Part shown: piece by piece, positions 1-8,591 of the stretch
Position numbering within the stretch: the first letter of the stretch is position 1
Layout of the letters: every line of letters begins with the position of its first letter
Origin: Anaerolineae bacterium
GTDB taxonomy: Bacteria > Chloroflexota > Anaerolineae > Anaerolineales > Anaerolineaceae
NCBI GenBank assembly: GCA_013178295.1
Contig: JABLWW010000017.1
Coordinates: 108,599-172,598 of the forward strand
Length of the DNA: 64,000 nt
Direction: 5' to 3'
Translations under genes and position numbers: made by a program
The notes under the pieces: generated by a model
The model's input: the letters and a program-made list of their open reading frames with translations, nothing else
The model's database searches: none
Told to the model about the DNA's origin: nothing

Positions 1-164
1 GAAACGCTTAATTGCCGCAGCCGGATGCCCGGCTGGTGGTCAGGCTTCATCTGCTGTCAATTCTAGCACAATAATTCTTAGCGACTAGTGCAAACGAAGG
101 CGGATGGGGCGCTGACAAATATCATGGTATGGGTATGACATTTGTCTTAAGCCGTACAAACCTC

Positions 165-192
165 TTGACATGGGGAGCAAACGGTATAAAAT
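165..192 (+). promoter_or_regulatory. Sigma70-type promoter of the LacI-family regulator
   Basis: A TTGACA -35 box (165-170) and a TAAAAT -10 box (187-192) are separated by 16 bp. Transcription would start near 199, inside the first operator-like palindrome, so repressor bound there would block its own promoter. The rest of 1-164 contains no gene I can support. It has one 7-bp hairpin (18-24 with 29-35) with no T-run after it. Confidence 0.6.
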
Positions 193-196
193 ATTA

Positions 197-247
197 CGTA
201 ACCGGTTACGGTATCGGTAACGGTAATGGTTACAGAAACCGGTTACG
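197..247. promoter_or_regulatory. Tandem LacI-type operators
   Basis: A perfect 14-nt palindrome CGTAACCGGTTACG lies at 197-210. A second copy of its core, AACCGGTT, lies at 237-244, centred 37 bp downstream. Between them are half-site-like copies GGTAAC and the quasi-palindrome GTAATGGTTAC (223-233). LacI-family operators are palindromes with a central CG, and this cluster sits between the promoter and the start codon of a LacI-family gene. Autoregulation and control of the downstream operon are inferred. Confidence 0.7.
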
Positions 248-277
248 AAAAACAGAGAAAGGAGAAAAGATTACCCC

Positions 278-1285
278 ATGCCCGCCATCACAATTGACGA
301 AATCGCACGCCTGGCAGGAGTTTCCAAAACCACCGTCTCACGCGTGCTCAACAACAAACCCGATGTCAGCCAGCAGACGCGCGAGACCATCATGGCGCTC
401 ATCGAACAGTATGATTTTCATCCCCATGCCCTGGCAAAAGCTATCTCTCTCCAAAAATCGCAATCCATCGGCTTGATTATCCCGCATGAGGCGCAGTATA
501 TCTTTTCCAATCCCTTCTATGTCGAGGTGATGCGCGGCGTCTCCACCGAGGTTGACCGGCTCGGCTATTATCTCCTCATTTGCTACCCGCACAGCCAGAA
601 CTATGTGGACATTTACAAACAAAAGCGGGTGGACGGTTTTATCATCCTCAGCCCGGGTTCGCTGCACAAGAATATCTTTAAGTCCCTGTATGATGCCGAA
701 GCGCCTTTCATTTCTACTTCCATGATCCCGGATGAAAAAGAAATGGTCTATGTAGATGTGGATAACAAGCGCGGCGCCCGTTTGGCAATGGAACATCTCA
801 TTTCACTTGGACACCGCCGTATTGCTTTCATCGGCAAGCCGCGTTTGGCGAGCAGCATCGAGCGTCTGAACGGCTACCGCGAAACACTGCAAGAGCATGG
901 CATTGCCTATGATGACAATCTGGTGATGATCTCGGGTGACGCTTCCATCTCCGGTGGGTGCAGCGCCGCCCACGAAATGCTGCGCAGGGCAAACCCGACG
1001 GCTTTTTTTCTGGTCAACGACTTACTGGCGATGGGCGCTATCAAAGCTATCCAGGAAAGCGGGTTGAATGTGCCTCGCGATGTCTCGGTGATTGGGTTTG
1101 ACGATATTCCCCTCAGCGAATGTATTTACCCCCCGCTGACCACCATTCGCCAGCCAGCATTTGAAAAAGGAGTGCGCGCTGCCCGGCTGTTGGTGCAGTA
1201 TTTGGAAAAGAAAAAGAAACCCAAGTCGCAACTGCTGGACGTTGATCTGGTGGTGCGCAATTCGACGGCTGCGGTGAGAAGCTAG
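278..1285 (+). CDS. LacI-family transcriptional regulator
   Basis: A 335-residue protein, the usual size for the family. The N-terminal helix-turn-helix (residues 3-25, with IDEIARLAGVSKTTVSRVLN) is diagnostic. It is followed by the hinge and a periplasmic-binding-protein-like effector domain (about 60-330) that should bind a sugar or sugar phosphate. A good Shine-Dalgarno (AAAGGAG, about 260) precedes the ATG. The gene is first in a same-strand run with a sugar epimerase and a complete ABC sugar importer, and operator-like palindromes lie just upstream. It is therefore probably the local repressor of that operon. The effector sugar cannot be read from the sequence. Confidence 0.95.
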   Translation: MPAITIDEIARLAGVSKTTVSRVLNNKPDVSQQTRETIMALIEQYDFHPHALAKAISLQKSQSIGLIIPHEAQYIFSNPFYVEVMRGVSTEVDRLGYYLLICYPHSQNYVDIYKQKRVDGFIILSPGSLHKNIFKSLYDAEAPFISTSMIPDEKEMVYVDVDNKRGARLAMEHLISLGHRRIAFIGKPRLASSIERLNGYRETLQEHGIAYDDNLVMISGDASISGGCSAAHEMLRRANPTAFFLVNDLLAMGAIKAIQESGLNVPRDVSVIGFDDIPLSECIYPPLTTIRQPAFEKGVRAARLLVQYLEKKKKPKSQLLDVDLVVRNSTAAVRS

Positions 1286-1298
1286 AAACGAGACTGCC

Positions 1299-2366
1299 AT
1301 GCCAATTGCAAAATACCGTCATTATGGCTGCCGTATCATGGATGAGTTGGTCTACAAAGGCATGCGCACGATTTTCCTGGAAAATGATATGTTGCGCGTG
1401 GGGGTGTTGCTGGATAAAGGCGCTGATATCTTCCAGTTTTTGCACAAACCCAGCGATACCGATTTTCTGTGGCGCTCGCCGCAGGGGCTGATCAACCCGC
1501 GGCGTTTCAAAGCGACCAAAGAGTCCGAACTGGGCGCTTTTCTGGATTCGTTTCACGGCGGCTGGCAGGAAATTCTGCCCGGCGGAGGCCCAGCCATTTA
1601 TCGCGGCGCCGAGCTGGGGCTGCACGGTGAAGTGACTCATCTGGGATGGGACTGCGATATTCTTGAGGACACAGCCGAGCGCATTGCGCTGCGTCTGCAG
1701 GTCGACGGTGTGCGCACGCCGCTGCATCTGGAACGGGTGATGCGCATGGAGCGGGGGAAACCTGTGCTCTTTCTGGATGAAGTGTTGACCAATTGCTCTC
1801 CGGAACCTGTGGATGTGATGTGGGGGCATCATCCGGCTTTTGGCGCGCCTTTTCTACATGCCGGGGTACGTCTTCTCGTCCCGGCGGCAAAGGTCGAGGT
1901 GGATGACCCGCAGTTTGCCCCCAGCGGTATTCTCAAACCCGGGGCGGTGTACGACTGGCCTGTGGTGCCAGCTGGCAGTCAAACGCTTGATCTTTCGCGG
2001 GTGGCTGCAGCGGACGCTGGTTTTTGTGAGCGTCTCTATCTCAAGGAGTTATCCGCCGGGTGGTACGCTGTTTGGGATGACGCCAGAAGGCTGGGTTTTG
2101 GTATGGCTTGGCCGCTGGAGGTTTTTCCCTTTGTGTGGTTTTGGCTGGTCTATGGGCGTGCCCCCGGTTTTCCCTGGTGGAATCAGGCGTATGTCGTGGC
2201 GTTGGAGCCCTGGTCTGGCATCCCGGCAGGCTTGCAAAGGGCTTTTGAGAGGGGCAATCAACTATCTTTGAAAGGAGGTGAAAGCATATCGGTGTCGCTT
2301 TGTGCGGTGGCAATCAGCGGGTGCGATACCGTGAACCAGATAAGCGTAGATGGTACGGTTTGTTAG
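1299..2366 (+). CDS. Aldose 1-epimerase-like (galactose mutarotase fold) protein
   Basis: A 355-residue soluble protein resembling the DUF4432/aldose-1-epimerase group. Family-like segments include LLDKGADIFQF near the N-terminus, SFHGGWQEILPGGG and GLHGEVTHLGW in the middle, and MWGHHPAFG with paired histidines that could form the sugar-binding site. These enzymes interconvert the anomers of free sugars entering catabolism. The gene starts 13 bp after the LacI-family gene and precedes the sugar-binding lipoprotein, so it most likely prepares the imported sugar for the isomerase further down. The exact substrate is unknown. The Shine-Dalgarno is weak, but no better start is seen. Confidence 0.75.
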   Translation: MPIAKYRHYGCRIMDELVYKGMRTIFLENDMLRVGVLLDKGADIFQFLHKPSDTDFLWRSPQGLINPRRFKATKESELGAFLDSFHGGWQEILPGGGPAIYRGAELGLHGEVTHLGWDCDILEDTAERIALRLQVDGVRTPLHLERVMRMERGKPVLFLDEVLTNCSPEPVDVMWGHHPAFGAPFLHAGVRLLVPAAKVEVDDPQFAPSGILKPGAVYDWPVVPAGSQTLDLSRVAAADAGFCERLYLKELSAGWYAVWDDARRLGFGMAWPLEVFPFVWFWLVYGRAPGFPWWNQAYVVALEPWSGIPAGLQRAFERGNQLSLKGGESISVSLCAVAISGCDTVNQISVDGTVC

Positions 2367-2403
2367 ACCATATTTTCCAAACATATAAACCAAGGAGAAA
2401 AAG

Positions 2404-3498
2404 ATGAAACACATATTCAAACTGTTTGTTGTTGTGATGCTGCTGGTGGTGCTGCTTGGCGCCTGCGCTCCCAAGCCCACCGAAGCACCGGCGGCGCCTC
2501 CCGCCGAGCAGCCTGCCGCACCGGCTGAACCTGCTGCCCCGGCCGCGCCCGCAGAGCCTGCTGCCCCCGCCGCACCGGAGAGCAAAGAAATCCTGATTGC
2601 CTATTCACAGGCAGAGCTGGTCAACGCCTGGCGTGTAACCAACCAGAAGGATATGGAAGCCCAGGCAGAGAAGTTCGGCGTTAAACTGATCAGCATTGAT
2701 GCCAACCAGGATGCTTCCAAACAGCTGGCAGATGTCGAGAACATGCTGGCGCAGAAGCCCGCCTGTCTGATCGTCTCGCCGCTGGAATCCAAAGCCTCTG
2801 CACCGGTGGTGCAGCTGGCGGAGGAAGCCGGTGTTCCGCTGGTGATCATTGACCGCACCATTGAAGCCGAACCTGGCAAGGGAATGTATAAGACCGAAAT
2901 TACCCAGAGCCATGTTCTCTCCGGTAAACTGCTGGCAGAGAAAACCGTTGAACTGCTCACCAAGAAATATGGCGAGCCGAAGGGCAACGTGGTGCATGTA
3001 CAGGGTCTGGCTGGCGCTTCCCCAGTGATTGACGCCAACAAAGGCTGGGATGAGGTCATGGCGGCGTATCCCAATATCAAAGTGGTCGCCACGGCGGATG
3101 CTGGCTTTACCAAAGATGGCGGCATGAAGGTGATGGAAGACTTCTTACAGCGCTTCCCCGCTGGAGAGATTGATGTTGTGCGCTCCGACTACAGTGATAT
3201 GACCATGGGTGCCCTTGAAGCCATCAAGAATGCCGGGCGCACCGAGTTGTTGGGCTATATCCTCGGCGAAGGCGGTCACTACAAGGCGATTGAAGCGGTG
3301 GTAGCGGGTGATTTTGCCCGCGAGACGCAGACCCCGCCATACTTTGGCGAAAAAGCCATTCAGAGCTGCATGGATATTCTGGCTGGCAAAGATGTTCCCG
3401 CACGACAGCAGGTGGATATCAAGGTCTTCGATGCTGACAAGAAAGAGGAAGCCCAGAAGTACCTTGAACAGATCAAAGCTGCTGGTCTGGAGTTCTAG
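2404..3498 (+). CDS. Sugar ABC transporter substrate-binding lipoprotein
   Basis: A 364-residue protein. It has a lipoprotein signal peptide with lipobox LLGAC (predicted lipidated Cys21), then an A/P/E-rich linker to about residue 58, then a periplasmic-binding-protein type 1 domain of the ribose/xylose/galactose class. Typical segments are the start ILIAYSQAELVNAWR, then ACLIVSPLESKASAPVV and VPLVIIDRT. It should capture a monosaccharide outside the membrane and deliver it to the two permeases encoded downstream. AAGGAG lies just before the ATG. The long linker is common in lipoproteins of single-membrane bacteria. The sugar specificity is unknown. Confidence 0.93.
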   Translation: MKHIFKLFVVVMLLVVLLGACAPKPTEAPAAPPAEQPAAPAEPAAPAAPAEPAAPAAPESKEILIAYSQAELVNAWRVTNQKDMEAQAEKFGVKLISIDANQDASKQLADVENMLAQKPACLIVSPLESKASAPVVQLAEEAGVPLVIIDRTIEAEPGKGMYKTEITQSHVLSGKLLAEKTVELLTKKYGEPKGNVVHVQGLAGASPVIDANKGWDEVMAAYPNIKVVATADAGFTKDGGMKVMEDFLQRFPAGEIDVVRSDYSDMTMGALEAIKNAGRTELLGYILGEGGHYKAIEAVVAGDFARETQTPPYFGEKAIQSCMDILAGKDVPARQQVDIKVFDADKKEEAQKYLEQIKAAGLEF

Positions 3499-3726
3499 CC
3501 TGGCTTGATGTGTACGGTGTGAGGAGAGGCAGTGCCTGGATGTGCGTTCATCTTCTCCACGGTTTGTTAAAGAACCTCCCATGGTTCCGCCGGGGTTGCG
3601 CACCAGCAAGACAAACCACAGAAGGTTACCTACATTATAGCACGCCTCTCCTTGCCAAAAGCTCTAATCGTCCGATTTTTTTGTGCAGTAGCTGTTCGTT
3701 GATGGAGCATTGACAAGGAGAAAACG

Positions 3727-5235
3727 TTGGAAACAGCGGCGCCCGTTTTATCGCTGAAGAAAATCAGCAAATCCTTTTCTGGCATCACGGTTCTGCATGA
3801 TGTGGATATAGACCTCTACCCTGGCGAGGTGCATGGGGTGGTGGGGGAAAACGGCGCCGGAAAATCTACGCTGATCAAGATCATGTCGGGGGCATATCAG
3901 CCTGACCACGGCACGATACATTATCAGGGACAGTTGTTGAAAAACATTACCCCGCGTTGGGCGAGGGAGAACGGCATCAATACCATTTATCAGGAAATTG
4001 ACCTGATACCTTCGCTGACCGCAGCCGAGAATATTGCTTTGGGGAATGAGCCATTGGGAAAAGGCGGCAGCATTGACTGGGCGGCGGTGCGCAGTCAGGC
4101 AAGGCGCATCCTGGATGATATGGGGGCGCATCTTCCCATTGACGTTGCAGTTGGCAATTTGAAAGTGGCACACCAGCAGATGGTGGCAATTGCCAAGGCG
4201 CTTTCTTTGAACAGCCAGGTGCTGATCCTGGATGAACCTACGGCGGTATTCACCAGTTCAGAGATTGAGTTATTGTTTAATATCATCCGGCGTCTCAAGG
4301 CACAGGGAATCGCTATTCTTTACATTTCGCATCATCTGGATGAAATTTTTCAAATTGGCGATCGGGTTACCGTGCTGCGCGATGGGTATCTGGTGCGCAG
4401 CGGCTTGATCGCCGAATTTGATAAGCCCTCGCTGGTTAGGGCAATGGTGGGGCGCGAGATTGACTTTTCGCTGCGCAATGGGCACAGCCTGTTGGGGGAG
4501 GAAATCTTGCGGGTCAAGAATCTGTCTCGCTCCCCTGTGGTGGAAGACATCAATTTTGTGCTGCGCAGAGGGGAAATTGTGGGGGTCGCTGGGCTGGTGG
4601 GCGCCGGGCGCACCGAGATGGCACGGCTGCTGGTGGGCGCTGACCCGCTGCAGCATGGTGAAATTTACCTGAATGGCAGACGTATCCGCCCCACTTCGCC
4701 GATGGTTGCCCTCGGGCTGGGGATTGGCATGTTGCCGGAGAGCCGCAAAGAAGAGGGGTTGGTCTTGCAGCGCAGCATGGCGGAGAACATGGCGTACAGC
4801 CTGGTGCAAAAAAGCTCGCGGGCGGGTGTTGTTCCATGGAAAAGCATCCGGCGGGAAGTTGCCAGCCTGCTATCCAAACTGGAGGTGCGCCCTGCTAACC
4901 CGAATTTACAGGTAACGTATATGAGCGGCGGCAACCAGCAGAAAGTGGTGCTGGGTAAGCTGTTGGCGGCAAAGTGCGATGTGTTGATTCTGGATGAGCC
5001 AACGCGCGGTGTGGATGTGGGGGCGCGCCTGGAAATCTATAAACTGATGTATGAGATGAAAACGGAGGGTAAAGCAATTTTGATGATCTCTTCAGACCTG
5101 CCCGAAATTTTGACGCAGGCAGACCGCATTCTGGTCATGGCAAAAGGGCGGATTGTGGCGGAGGTGCCAGCGGCAGAAGCCAGCGAGGAGAAGATTTTGG
5201 CATTTGCCCTGCGGTTGGAAAGCGAGATGGTATGA
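3727..5235 (+). CDS. Sugar ABC transporter ATP-binding protein, RbsA/XylG/MglA type
   Basis: A 502-residue duplicated ATPase, the normal length for RbsA-type proteins. The first nucleotide-binding domain has Walker A GENGAGKST (40-48), and LILDEPTAVF is its Walker B. The second domain has the degenerate P-loop GLVGAGRTE, signature YMSGGNQQK and Walker B LILDEPTRGVD, which is the usual asymmetry of this class. The start is TTG at 3727, supported by AAGGAG eight bases upstream. The 228 bp before it contain no gene I recognise, only a short GGCAGTGCC-type hairpin. The stop overlaps the next gene by 4 bp (ATGA), which indicates translational coupling to the permease. Confidence 0.95.
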   Translation: METAAPVLSLKKISKSFSGITVLHDVDIDLYPGEVHGVVGENGAGKSTLIKIMSGAYQPDHGTIHYQGQLLKNITPRWARENGINTIYQEIDLIPSLTAAENIALGNEPLGKGGSIDWAAVRSQARRILDDMGAHLPIDVAVGNLKVAHQQMVAIAKALSLNSQVLILDEPTAVFTSSEIELLFNIIRRLKAQGIAILYISHHLDEIFQIGDRVTVLRDGYLVRSGLIAEFDKPSLVRAMVGREIDFSLRNGHSLLGEEILRVKNLSRSPVVEDINFVLRRGEIVGVAGLVGAGRTEMARLLVGADPLQHGEIYLNGRRIRPTSPMVALGLGIGMLPESRKEEGLVLQRSMAENMAYSLVQKSSRAGVVPWKSIRREVASLLSKLEVRPANPNLQVTYMSGGNQQKVVLGKLLAAKCDVLILDEPTRGVDVGARLEIYKLMYEMKTEGKAILMISSDLPEILTQADRILVMAKGRIVAEVPAAEASEEKILAFALRLESEMV

Positions 5236-6188
5236 CCGGGCTGAAGCATCTGAACCGTATCCTCGAGTGGGTGGGCAGCAACAGCGCGCTGGCGGCATTG
5301 CTTGTTCTTTTTGTCGTTGCCAGCGCATTTGTGCCCAACTTTTTTGGTGAGCGCAATTTTGTTGCTATTCTCTACCAGTATTCCATTATCGGTTTTCTGG
5401 CGCTGGGGCAGTTGCTGGTCATTCTTACTGCCGGGATTGATCTCTCGCAGGGTTCGCTGGTGGCGTTCACGTCCATTGTGGTGGCGGTGCTGATGAACAG
5501 GTATGGCGTGTTTCCAGCCATAGCAGGCGGGCTGGCGGCGTCCACGTTTTTGGGGGTGATCAGCGGCTTGATTGTCTCACGCACCCGCATCCCTCCATTT
5601 GTGGTGACGCTGGGCATGCTGGGTGTGGGGCGCGGGTTGGCGTTGGTGATTTCGGATGCCAAACCGGTCTCGGTGGATGTGGAGGCTTTTACCAATTTTG
5701 GGCGCGCCAATTTGGGAGGTGTGCCGGTTTCGGCGATTTTGCTGGTGCTGGTCAGCCTGTTGTTGCTGTATTTTGTGAAATACCGCCGCCTGGGGCGTCA
5801 TATTTATGCAGTGGGCGGCAGCGAGGAGAGCGCCCGTCTTTCGGGCGTGGATGTGAAAAAGGTCAAGCTGCTGGTGTACGCGCTTTCAGGGTTGCTCACG
5901 GCGATTGGCGGGGTCATCTGGACAGCCAGACTGCACTCCGGTTCGCCCATTGGCGCAAACAACTACGAACTGGAGAGCATCGCCGCGGTGATTGTCGGCG
6001 GAGGCAGTCTCTTTGGCGGCGTTGGTACGGTAACCGGCACCCTGGTGGGTGTGGTGCTTTTTGGCGTGATCAACAGTGTGTTAAATCTGGTAGGCATCTC
6101 GCCCTACTGGCAGGGCACGGTCAAAGGGGTGCTGATTCTTCTGGCGGTAGCGCTGAGTCAGGTGCGCCGCCCAAGCCGTTTGCGTTAA
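5232..6188 (+). CDS. Sugar ABC transporter permease, RbsC type (first)
   Basis: A 318-residue integral membrane protein with about eight to ten hydrophobic segments. It contains the RbsC-family segment LGQLLVILTAGIDLSQGS and the cytoplasmic-loop ATPase contact region AVGGSEESARLSGVDV. The late segment IAAVIVGGGSLFGGVGTVTG is also typical. It would form half of the channel for the sugar bound by the upstream lipoprotein. The start overlaps the ATPase stop by 4 bp, and the second permease begins 8 bp after its stop. Two distinct permeases suggest a heterodimeric channel. The usual RbsC alternative is a homodimer. Confidence 0.93.
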   Translation: MTGLKHLNRILEWVGSNSALAALLVLFVVASAFVPNFFGERNFVAILYQYSIIGFLALGQLLVILTAGIDLSQGSLVAFTSIVVAVLMNRYGVFPAIAGGLAASTFLGVISGLIVSRTRIPPFVVTLGMLGVGRGLALVISDAKPVSVDVEAFTNFGRANLGGVPVSAILLVLVSLLLLYFVKYRRLGRHIYAVGGSEESARLSGVDVKKVKLLVYALSGLLTAIGGVIWTARLHSGSPIGANNYELESIAAVIVGGGSLFGGVGTVTGTLVGVVLFGVINSVLNLVGISPYWQGTVKGVLILLAVALSQVRRPSRLR

Positions 6189-6196
6189 GGAAGCGT

Positions 6197-7183
6197 ATGA
6201 TAACAGTCATCAACCAATTTTTATCCACAAAAAGTTTTGACACCCGGGCTGTGTTGCGCGTTCTGCTGGTTCTGGTGGGGCTTTCGGCGCTGGCGGCGGT
6301 GCTTTCGGGTGGCGTGTTTTTACAACCCCGCAACCTGGTGAACCTGGTGTTGCAGAATGCAGGGTTGATTATTGTAACGCTGGGGCAATTTTTGGTCATC
6401 GTTCTGGCAGGGATTGACCTGAGCGTGGGGGCGGTCATGGCGGTCAGCAGTGTACTGGTGGTGTTGTTTCAAGATTACGGGCTGGTGGGTTCGTTTGCGG
6501 TGGCGCTGGCGGGCTCGCTGGTTTTTGGTCTGGTGAACGGTTCGCTGGTAACGTTTGTGCGTCTACCGGCTTTTGTGGTTACCCTGGCAAGTATGCAGAT
6601 TGGCTACTCGGTTTCCAAAATCCTGAGCGATGCTGCGGGCAGTCGCGGCGGAACGGTCTATACTGGACTGGGCGGGGCGGAAATCCCTCAGGGTTTTACC
6701 GATTTCTTCAAAGACAGTTATTGGGGTGTCCCGGCGCCGCTGTTTGTTTGCGTGCTGTTTCTGATACTGGTGGCGCTGTATCTGCGCACCAGCCCGGGGC
6801 ATTTTGCCTTTGCAACAGGCGGGAATGAACGCGCGGCGTTTCTTTCCGGCGTGCCGGTGTGGGTGGTTAAGATGGCGGTGTACATCATCTCTTCTCTGCT
6901 GGCAGGGGTGGCGGGTATCCTTTTTGTCTCGCGCGTGGGTTTGGGAGACCCTCAAGCCGGGACGTGGATCGCGCTGGATTCGATTGCTGCGGCGTCCATC
7001 GGTGGTGCCAGCCTTTCGGGCGGTTTGGGCACGGTGGCAGGAACGTTCATCGGCGTGGTGATTCTGGGCGTGCTCAACAACATTATGAATCTGCTGGGTG
7101 TGCCGGTCACCATGCAGCCAGCCGTAAAAGGTATGGTGATTCTGCTGGCGGTCTATCTCAACAGCAGCCGCAGGCAGAACTGA
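6197..7183 (+). CDS. Sugar ABC transporter permease, RbsC type (second)
   Basis: A 328-residue membrane protein paralogous to the preceding permease. It has the same LGQFLVIVLAGIDLSVGA signature, the ATPase-contact loop ATGGNERAAFLSGVPV, and the conserved IAAASIGGASLSGGLGTVAG near the C-terminus. Relative to the first permease it has a longer extracytoplasmic loop (about residues 150-172). It lies 8 bp downstream of its partner and 19 bp before the isomerase-like gene, so it is part of one operon. The pair plus ATPase and lipoprotein make a complete importer. Confidence 0.93.
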   Translation: MITVINQFLSTKSFDTRAVLRVLLVLVGLSALAAVLSGGVFLQPRNLVNLVLQNAGLIIVTLGQFLVIVLAGIDLSVGAVMAVSSVLVVLFQDYGLVGSFAVALAGSLVFGLVNGSLVTFVRLPAFVVTLASMQIGYSVSKILSDAAGSRGGTVYTGLGGAEIPQGFTDFFKDSYWGVPAPLFVCVLFLILVALYLRTSPGHFAFATGGNERAAFLSGVPVWVVKMAVYIISSLLAGVAGILFVSRVGLGDPQAGTWIALDSIAAASIGGASLSGGLGTVAGTFIGVVILGVLNNIMNLLGVPVTMQPAVKGMVILLAVYLNSSRRQN

Positions 7184-7202
7184 ACAGGGAAACGAGGGAA
7201 AA

Positions 7203-8579
7203 GTGTCCATCAAGATCGCAATTGCCCATTTAGCTGACGGCCGCCGTGATTTTTTTACCCGCCGTGAGGCGCTGGTGTGTGAGGAACTGACAAAGCTCGA
7301 CTGGCTGCGGCAGACCGCCCCCTTTATCGAATCGGAGGTGATGACTTCTGTTCAAGAGATTGAAGATTTTAGCAAGCGTGCCCTCTCGTTTGGGGCGCAG
7401 GCGCTCATCATCCATATTCCCATCTGGGCTGATCCGGTTTTCAGCATCAAGCTGAACAATTATTTACCGCTGCCCATTGCGTTGCTGGGCAATGACCGCC
7501 CGGAAACTTCAAGCATTGTGGGTGTGCTGGGAGCAGGCGGGGCGCTGGATCAGATCGGCTGTTCGCATGTGCGTTTCTTTGAGCACGACAGCGACGAGGC
7601 GCGCCGCAAGATCATTGCTTTTGTTCGGGCGGCTTCGGCGCGCAGCCAACTGCGTGGGCAAACGCTGGGGCTTTTTGGCGGGCGCAGTTTGGGCATCTTT
7701 ACCGCCACAGCCGACCCGGCGCAATGGCAGCGCCTGTTTGGCGTGGATATTGAACTGCTGGATCAGTGCGCCATTGTGGAACTGGCAAACAGCCTGCCTG
7801 AGGAAGAGGTACAAAAGCATCTCGACTGGCTGCTGGCGCAGGTGGGCGGCGTGGAATATGGCAACCTGTTCAATCCGCTGTCGCTGGAACGTCAGGTGCG
7901 CAGTTACCTTGCCACAAAAAAGCTGCTCGAAACGCACTGCTTCAATTTCATCGGCGTCAAGTGCCAGCCTGAGATGAGCGATGGTTATGTCTCTCAATGT
8001 GTGGCGCACATGTTGATCAACGGAGTGTGGGACGCCGAGGGACAAAAACCGTCCGTTGTGCACGCATGTGAATCGGATGCGGACGGGGCGCTCACCATGC
8101 AAATCCTTCACTTGATTTCAGAAGGAAAACCCACCGCGCTGCTGGATATGCGCTGGTACAACCAGCAAAACGGCGTGTGGACGCTGGCGAACTGCGGCGC
8201 TCTCTCAGCTTCCTTTTACGCCGATCAACAAGACCCCACTGGGCTTTCTAAGGTGCGTATTGTACCGCATGTTTTTGGCAAGGGCGGGGGCGGTGCACTT
8301 CCGGCGGTGGTGGTAGCGCAGGAGGTAACTCTGGCGCGTTTGTGCCGCAGAGCCGGTGAATATTGGATGGCAGTGATTGCCGGTCAGGTGGAGGGACGCC
8401 ACAACGGCGAACTGAAGCGCACAACAGGCGTCTTTCCGCAGGCTTTTGTGCGCTCGTCAGCCGGGCTTGATTTTGCTAAAAATTTTGGTTCAAATCACAT
8501 TCACATGGTCAACGGCAACTATGTAGAAGAATTGCGCATGTTCTGCCGTTTGATCGGGATTGAATGCGAAATATGGTGA
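7203..8579 (+). CDS. L-fucose/L-arabinose isomerase family protein
   Basis: A 458-residue protein, GTG start. The N-terminal half has the alternating alpha/beta pattern of the FucI/AraA fold (GVLGAGGALDQIG, LGLFGGRSLGIFT). The C-terminal half carries the segment HACESDADGALTMQIL, with acidic residues placed like the Mn-binding Glu/Asp of FucI/AraA. A glycine-rich GKGGGGALP loop follows. Family members interconvert aldoses and ketoses. The position after a sugar importer fits conversion of an imported aldose to a ketose. Some relatives of this superfamily have other roles, so the reaction is inferred and the substrate unknown. Confidence 0.8.
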   Translation: MSIKIAIAHLADGRRDFFTRREALVCEELTKLDWLRQTAPFIESEVMTSVQEIEDFSKRALSFGAQALIIHIPIWADPVFSIKLNNYLPLPIALLGNDRPETSSIVGVLGAGGALDQIGCSHVRFFEHDSDEARRKIIAFVRAASARSQLRGQTLGLFGGRSLGIFTATADPAQWQRLFGVDIELLDQCAIVELANSLPEEEVQKHLDWLLAQVGGVEYGNLFNPLSLERQVRSYLATKKLLETHCFNFIGVKCQPEMSDGYVSQCVAHMLINGVWDAEGQKPSVVHACESDADGALTMQILHLISEGKPTALLDMRWYNQQNGVWTLANCGALSASFYADQQDPTGLSKVRIVPHVFGKGGGGALPAVVVAQEVTLARLCRRAGEYWMAVIAGQVEGRHNGELKRTTGVFPQAFVRSSAGLDFAKNFGSNHIHMVNGNYVEELRMFCRLIGIECEIW

Positions 8580-8591
8580 TGGAGAAGAGAC

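Noticed and set aside
18..35. A 7-bp hairpin at the left edge, possible terminator
   Set aside because: No T-run on either side and no gene end visible before it.
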